Positions 6,525 to 10,832 of a DNA stretch of 10,832 nt are shown here, piece after piece. Source of the DNA: Lentimicrobium sp. (GTDB lineage Bacteria > Bacteroidota > Bacteroidia > Bacteroidales > Lentimicrobiaceae). The stretch is from NCBI GenBank assembly GCA_013336205.1, contig JAAXUD010000048.1, forward strand, positions 1 to 10,832, read 5' to 3'. Every line of letters begins with the position of its first letter. Positions within the stretch are counted from its first letter, which is position 1. The notes below the pieces were generated by a model. The model was not told where the DNA came from, did not search any database, and worked only from the letters and a program-made list of their open reading frames with translations. The position numbers were made by a program, and so were the translations under genes.

Positions 6525-6722
6525 AAACCGTTCAATAAAGTTACACAAATCGGGGTTAAAATGCAATTAAAACCCGGTTAAAATTATCAAAGGGCCTTTA
6601 AATTTGTCAAAAAAAACAAGAATTATTTCACTTTCTCCTGATTATTTCTTATATTTATAGGTTGATTACGTGTACTTCACATCCAGGATTCAGGATGTTA
6701 TTCTCGTGCGCACGGTATGTTA

Positions 6723-6755
6723 GATTAAGCCACTTTCCACCTCCATTGCTTAATC
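6723..6755 (+). promoter_or_regulatory. Leader inverted repeat upstream of the propeller gene
   Basis: GATTAAGC (6723-6730) and GCTTAATC (6748-6755) are perfect 8-bp inverted repeats around a 17-nt pyrimidine-rich loop, about 100 bp before the start codon. A second small stem, CATCC/GGATG, lies at 6680-6697, and CGTGCGCACG at 6705-6714 is self-complementary. They could fold in the 5' leader or serve as DNA-binding dyads. I recognise no riboswitch class. Confidence 0.35.
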
Positions 6756-6858
6756 GTAACAAATCCCCTGAAAATATTATTTGGCTGATTGAATTGCTTA
6801 CTTCGGATGTTCTTTAGCATGGTTGTTTTTAAAAATAGAATCCAAAAAGTCAAACCTT

Positions 6859-9804
6859 ATGAAAACAGTCGCACTATTTTTTTTGGGGTTGCTTTTTCAG
6901 TCAATTGTTTCGACTAATTGCGCCCAAACTCCGGAATGGACCGATCTTCAAAGTGTCAGCCCTTACAATTTCCATGAAGGACGTGTTGTTACTGAAGCTA
7001 ATTCGAAGGATTTGTATATGGCGGCCTCTATCAGCGGCCCAGCGATCCTGGGTGACAAAACTTTTTACTCAATCGGGAAAAATGACCTGTTACTCTCGAA
7101 GTATAAAAAAAATGGCAATACTTCCTGGAGAATTCAGATAGATGCAGGACATACTGGCTCAATTTTACCGCAATCTATCATTTCTGATCAAAAGAACAAT
7201 GTTTATGTAGTGTGCACATTTGAGGGTAATATTTCCTACGGAAGCTATACATTCTCATCAGATGAAGGCTATAATTCATTTATTGCCAAATTCTCTCCTG
7301 ACAAAAAGTTACTCTGGATTACACCATTCACCCAGAGTATTAGCGGATATTGTAAAATGGCGCTCGATATCAATAATAATGCATATGTTCTAAATCACTG
7401 GTTTCTAATACGATTCTCTCCTGATGGCTCTGTTAAGTGGGAGCACAACACCAGGCCAAATACCTTCAGATCGCTTGCAATAAAGAACAACAGTATTTTT
7501 ATTGGAGGAACACTTCAGCCCGGGGTTACAGAATTTGGCACTATAATACTTGCCTCTGATGGAAATGCAAGAAATACAGGATTTCTTCTTCGCTGTGATT
7601 TGAATGGTGAATTCAACCATTCATTCGTTTTTGCCGGATCTCCTGAGGGAAGAGGATCCTCTGTAAGTGATATCATAATTCACAAAAGCGGGAAAATTAT
7701 TTTGACGGGTGTTTACACTCAAAGCCTTATTCTTGGAAGCGTCAGCATCCTGAATGCCAACTATGACTTCAGAAGCTATATCGCCTGTTGCAACCAGAAT
7801 TTTTCATTCACATGGGCAAAATCAAGCAGCATTTTTGAAAATCCGAATTCTAATATAATCAGCTTTAACGTATTCAGCGACAATAGCGGCAATATCTATG
7901 AACTTGGAAATGTTAATAGTCCTTTAAGCTATGGCGCTGTTAATTTTATCCCGGAAGCAAACAATCAGTTTCTATTCAAATTCAACAATAATGGCGAACC
8001 GATAAGCTGCCTGGGATTAGTAAACTCAAACTTCACAGGAACCATAGTATCTTCTTCCGGAAAAATAGTCATTACCGGATCTCTTATCTATACAAATGCT
8101 GCTCCTTTTGGGAATCTGTTTATTAAGTTACTGAATAATAACGGGGATAATGAATGGCAAAGAAACTCAACAGGCTCAAAGTATGGAATTTTTAAAATGA
8201 AATATATACAGCATGACAATGAAAATAATGTTTATGCAAGGTCAGAGTTCACAGGCTACTGCAACTATTGGGGCAATGAATTCAGTAGCAGCAACCAGGC
8301 CTCCATTATTGCCAGGCACAATCAGGATGGAAATCTTTTATGGGTCAGGAGAATAGATGAACTTGGATCGAACGATGGTACTATCGGACCAGGTATCAGA
8401 ACCGATAATGACAATAATCTGATAATGATCGGCACATTTTTCCAGTCCCTGACTATTGATAACACTACATTAACAGATATGACCAATTTTGCAAATGATG
8501 GCTTTATTGCAAAATTTGACCCTGACGGCAATCTGACCTTTTTAAAACAACTATGGGCCGAGGGCTCTCTAACAATAAATGGACTAACAGTTGATAGTGA
8601 AGACAACATCATCATTTCAGGAGAATTTCGAAATCATCTGATACTTGATGGAATGGTGTTGTGCGCTCAGAATGTTGATGGCACCTATATTGCTAAATAT
8701 AATAGTAACGGCATCCTGCAATGGGCTAAAGGTTATCCGATCGGCGACATTGTTTATATGGCTTTGGTAAATGCTGACGAAACCGGCAATATTTATTTTA
8801 CAGGCGAAATGTATAACTGGACGACCAGAAGCCTGAATTTCGGAACCCTAACCATCCCCCAGGAAAGTAATGGCGGAGGAAATGTTTTGTTAAAATTCGA
8901 CGAAACCGGTGAATTGCTGTGGGGAGATGTTTATGGTACAAATAATCACTCATTAAGATACGGGTCATGGCCTGTTGATATTGAAACTGATCTCTCCGGA
9001 AATGTAATTATGTGGGGATGGTGCTATTCCAATTCTACATTTGGCGATATTACAATTACAAACCCATACTCAGATCCGATATACACTCATTACCTGGCTA
9101 AAATTTCCCCTGAGGGAGCTGTAATTCAGGTAATTGGCTTGCCGTCAAAGATAAATCACGTATCATATGGTGATATGCTTGATCATGATCAGGAAGGCAA
9201 TATTTATGTTTCAGCTCATTTTCGGGACTCACTGAATATTAATGGCAGCAATTTCTGTTCTCAGGGATTTGTCGAAATGTTTATTGCAAAATTTTCCCCT
9301 GAATTTAACATGGAATGGCTAAAACAAGTCCATGTCTTTCAATCTTTGGGACTGGCATTAACTGTTCGGGGAAATGATTATCTGACATTAGTAGGCTCTA
9401 CAATAACAGATGCCACTTTTGATGGGTTTGAATTTATTGGAAATGGAGGAATAAGTGGATTAATGCTGACATTAGGATCAGCAAATGTCCCTTATGTACA
9501 GGCAAAAAACGAAATAGCCGCCAAAGCCCCTATTCTACAAAATCAGGCAGGCAATTTTAAGGTCAAATTAAGCCCCAATCCATGCCATGGAGAATTTAAA
9601 ATAGAATTAGCAGGCAATGAGGAAAAACCTGTTAAAATAGACATCTACAATAGTTCTGGAATGCTGGTAGGAAATGCGATCATTGAAACCAATGAAAACC
9701 TGAGCAATCATATCTTCAATTTCCAACACTTACCAAAAGGCATTTATATCTTTGTTTTTTCTCAGGGGCAAAAACAAACTACAAACAAACTGGTAATTCA
9801 GTAA
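6859..9804 (+). CDS. Secreted SBBP-like multi-repeat beta-propeller protein with T9SS sorting domain
   Basis: This 981-residue protein starts with a signal peptide (residues 1-23, cleavage probably after NCAQ). The body consists of repeats of about 45-65 residues with the pattern 'GNxYxxGxF...xFGxxxL...FIAKYxxxGNxLWxK', typical of SBBP-type propeller repeats. I count about fourteen, from the blade beginning DLYMAA to the one with YLTLVG; the third is short. Fourteen would fit two seven-bladed propellers. The C-terminal ~82 residues (about 900-981) form a type A T9SS sorting domain with LSPNPCHG, then IYNSSG, and the end NKLVIQ. No catalytic motif is visible, so a binding, structural or cell-surface role is the reasonable inference. 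I chose the ATG at 6859 because it places the signal peptide at the N-terminus; an in-frame TTG at 6823 adds twelve residues without benefit. A terminator follows, so the gene is probably monocistronic. Confidence 0.9.
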   Translation: MKTVALFFLGLLFQSIVSTNCAQTPEWTDLQSVSPYNFHEGRVVTEANSKDLYMAASISGPAILGDKTFYSIGKNDLLLSKYKKNGNTSWRIQIDAGHTGSILPQSIISDQKNNVYVVCTFEGNISYGSYTFSSDEGYNSFIAKFSPDKKLLWITPFTQSISGYCKMALDINNNAYVLNHWFLIRFSPDGSVKWEHNTRPNTFRSLAIKNNSIFIGGTLQPGVTEFGTIILASDGNARNTGFLLRCDLNGEFNHSFVFAGSPEGRGSSVSDIIIHKSGKIILTGVYTQSLILGSVSILNANYDFRSYIACCNQNFSFTWAKSSSIFENPNSNIISFNVFSDNSGNIYELGNVNSPLSYGAVNFIPEANNQFLFKFNNNGEPISCLGLVNSNFTGTIVSSSGKIVITGSLIYTNAAPFGNLFIKLLNNNGDNEWQRNSTGSKYGIFKMKYIQHDNENNVYARSEFTGYCNYWGNEFSSSNQASIIARHNQDGNLLWVRRIDELGSNDGTIGPGIRTDNDNNLIMIGTFFQSLTIDNTTLTDMTNFANDGFIAKFDPDGNLTFLKQLWAEGSLTINGLTVDSEDNIIISGEFRNHLILDGMVLCAQNVDGTYIAKYNSNGILQWAKGYPIGDIVYMALVNADETGNIYFTGEMYNWTTRSLNFGTLTIPQESNGGGNVLLKFDETGELLWGDVYGTNNHSLRYGSWPVDIETDLSGNVIMWGWCYSNSTFGDITITNPYSDPIYTHYLAKISPEGAVIQVIGLPSKINHVSYGDMLDHDQEGNIYVSAHFRDSLNINGSNFCSQGFVEMFIAKFSPEFNMEWLKQVHVFQSLGLALTVRGNDYLTLVGSTITDATFDGFEFIGNGGISGLMLTLGSANVPYVQAKNEIAAKAPILQNQAGNFKVKLSPNPCHGEFKIELAGNEEKPVKIDIYNSSGMLVGNAIIETNENLSNHIFNFQHLPKGIYIFVFSQGQKQTTNKLVIQ

Positions 9805-9990
9805 TTAGTTTGATCTTAAATACCGTTGTATCATATACCATTGATCCACAAATAAGAAGAAGTAATGCATTACTTCTTCTTATTTTATTTCAAGAATTTC
9901 AGAGATTCTTCTGGTAATAATACCAGAGGTAACGGGTTACTATTTTAGTACCAACAAAAAGCCATCATCAATTATTTAATCTGAATTGAA
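9805..9990. other. Hairpin-rich intergenic region before the membrane-protein gene
   Basis: After the 36-bp palindrome (9850-9885) come three small inverted repeats in a row: AAGAAT/ATTCTT (9892-9910, 7-nt loop), CTGGTA-ATAA-TACCAG (9911-9926), and GTAAC-GG-GTTAC (9929-9940), the last followed by TATTTTAG. These could be a secondary terminator and leader structure for the membrane-protein gene, or decayed palindromic repeats. Its promoter must lie in this stretch unless the gene depends on read-through. Confidence 0.45.
9850..9890 (+). terminator. Rho-independent terminator with a 36-bp perfect palindrome
   Basis: Positions 9850-9885 are perfectly self-complementary about a central TGCA, with arms starting AAATAAGAAGAAG and ending CTTCTTCTTATTT. 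A T-rich tail (to about 9890) follows. It lies about 45 bp after the stop codon of the propeller gene. The stem is AT-rich but long. Its symmetry means it could also act leftward. Confidence 0.8.
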
Positions 9991-10683
9991 ATGAAACCTA
10001 TATACAAAACCATCGCATTACTCACAATTTTCAGTATCGCCATGGGGTTTATGGAATCAGCCTTGGTGGTTTACCTGAGAACAATCTATTATCCCACCGG
10101 CTTTTGTTTTCCACTGGTACCGCTTGATCCGCTTATTCTGAAAACTGAATTACTTCGTGAAGCAGCAACACTGATTATGCTTATAAGCATTGCGACAATA
10201 GCCGGAAAAGGTTTTATACAGAAATTTGTCTTTTTCCTGTTTTGTTTCGCTATCTGGGATATCTTTTACTACATTTTCCTGAAACTGCTGATCGACTGGC
10301 CATCATCATTGTTGACAATGGATATTTTATTTCTGATTCCGGTTCCATGGATCGGCCCTGTTTTAGCGCCCTGCCTGCTTTCCTTAACAATGATTCTGGT
10401 AATGATTCTGGTAATTTATTTTCAACAAAGTAACAATAAAGTGCTGTTTTCTCGACTTGACTGGGTTTTAATGATTCTGGCCAGCTTTATTATAATAATC
10501 TCATTTACAATAGATTATTTAAGTGCAATCTTAAATTCAGGCAGTTCACAAACAACTGAACTCATAATGTACACGCTGGAAAATTACATACCTGGCAATT
10601 TTAACTGGTTCATCTTTGGCGTCGGATGGGCGATCCTGATAGTTGACTTTATCCTGGTTTTTTTCAGAAACCATAAGGTTTAA
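9991..10683 (+). CDS. Uncharacterised multi-pass membrane protein
   Basis: This 230-residue protein is very hydrophobic, with about seven probable membrane segments near residues 7-29, 58-73, 78-100, 110-127, 130-147, 158-180 and 205-226; several are short and the count is uncertain. I do not recognise a named family with certainty. Polar and proline or tryptophan residues are set inside hydrophobic stretches: GFMESALVVYLR (E22, R30), REAATL (R56, E57), WDIFYY (W89, D90, Y93), DWPSS (102-106), and D111 followed by LIPVPWIGP (115-123). Such buried charged residues suggest a functional site rather than a passive anchor, but no reaction can be named. The N-terminus MKPIYK is followed directly by the first helix, so the ATG at 9991 is a sound start. 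The gene follows the hairpin-rich region and has no obvious operon partner in this window. Confidence 0.8.
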   Translation: MKPIYKTIALLTIFSIAMGFMESALVVYLRTIYYPTGFCFPLVPLDPLILKTELLREAATLIMLISIATIAGKGFIQKFVFFLFCFAIWDIFYYIFLKLLIDWPSSLLTMDILFLIPVPWIGPVLAPCLLSLTMILVMILVIYFQQSNNKVLFSRLDWVLMILASFIIIISFTIDYLSAILNSGSSQTTELIMYTLENYIPGNFNWFIFGVGWAILIVDFILVFFRNHKV

Positions 10684-10832
10684 AAGTCTCTGAAAGAAAA
10701 TACCCATGGTACCCTCAAGGGCAGAAAAACAGATTATTAACAAATGCCTGTCCAACAATAATAAGCTGTCTGGATTTTTTAAAGTATAAGCGGACCTCAC
10801 TTCAAAATACATAAGGTAGTTGTTCTTTTACA
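10684..10832. other. Non-coding tail
   Basis: I see no gene or clear terminator in these 149 bases. A leftward open frame overlapping this stretch (10546-10812) runs antisense to the end of the membrane-protein gene and shows no protein-like features. Confidence 0.5.

Larger units (their letters stand above)
6053..6858. other. 806-bp divergent intergenic region rich in inverted repeats
   Basis: No credible gene lies here. The region must carry the promoters of the leftward kinase gene and the rightward propeller gene. It contains many inverted repeats. GTTATTAATC-like arms pair as GTTAATC (6132-6138) with GATTAAC (6154-6160). A 20-bp palindrome lies at 6189-6208, a GGA-loop hairpin at 6230-6244, an imperfect dyad at 6460-6498, a perfect dyad at 6503-6524, and leader hairpins at 6680-6697 and 6723-6755. 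A 10-nt direct repeat, TCCCTGTATT, occurs at 6447-6456 and 6477-6486, exactly 30 bp apart. I could not locate a convincing Bacteroidota promoter; TATATTTA at 6650-6657 matches seven of eight positions of the -7 element but has no properly spaced -33 TTTG. Confidence 0.5.

Noticed and set aside
6660..6760. tRNA or known small RNA in the propeller-gene leader
   Set aside because: No acceptor stem or T-loop pattern could be assembled; only isolated short stems are present.
6823..6858. TTG start for the SBBP-like protein
   Set aside because: The twelve extra residues precede the signal peptide that starts at the ATG at 6859 and would put charged residues in front of it.
6819..6917. Short ATG-started frame of 32 codons overlapping the propeller gene start in another frame
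   Set aside because: The frame is short, out of phase with the signal peptide and without protein-like features; chance is the simplest explanation.

Overview
The window looks like a chromosomal segment of a Bacteroidota bacterium, probably class Bacteroidia from an environmental or uncultured lineage. The evidence is two very large secreted proteins that both end in a type IX secretion system (T9SS) type A sorting domain, AT-rich intergenic DNA without clear Shine-Dalgarno sequences, and a soluble hybrid sensor kinase of the type common in this phylum. The lineage is inferred from these traits; no rRNA or other marker gene is present.

Layout from left to right. (1) 244-2346, +: a secreted seven-repeat FG-GAP/VCBS beta-propeller protein with two fibronectin-III-like domains and a T9SS sorting tail. 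(2) 2354-3193: an IS200-like, REP-type module. Four complete 67-bp tandem units plus a fifth partial one lie directly upstream of an intact single-domain HUH/Y1 transposase (2652-3104, +). A diverged unit of the same geometry lies downstream in inverted orientation. Every hairpin in both arrays carries a GAA loop when read in the repeat's own orientation. (3) 3194-3421: a non-coding stretch with a probable leftward terminator and two inverted repeats that look like repeat debris. (4) 3422-6052, -: a soluble hybrid histidine kinase, REC-PAS-PAS-PAS-HisKA-HATPase-REC. (5) 6053-6858: an 806-bp intergenic region between divergent genes, rich in inverted repeats. (6) 6859-9804, +: a second secreted T9SS client built from about fourteen SBBP-like propeller repeats. 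(7) 9805-9990: a 36-bp perfect palindromic terminator and further small hairpins. (8) 9991-10683, +: an uncharacterised multi-pass membrane protein. The tail 10684-10832 is non-coding.

The genes do not form one obvious operon. The two large secreted proteins are independent units that share only an export route: Sec signal peptide, then T9SS. The kinase is an orphan, with no DNA-binding response regulator beside it. The most unusual part is the transposase with its structured repeat arrays. The 67-bp period, the constant GAA loops and the conserved spacing despite changed stem sequence suggest that a folded single strand, ssDNA or RNA, is what is recognised. The transposase family and the association of such transposases with palindromic repeats are known in general terms; the specific double-hairpin unit is what deserves study.
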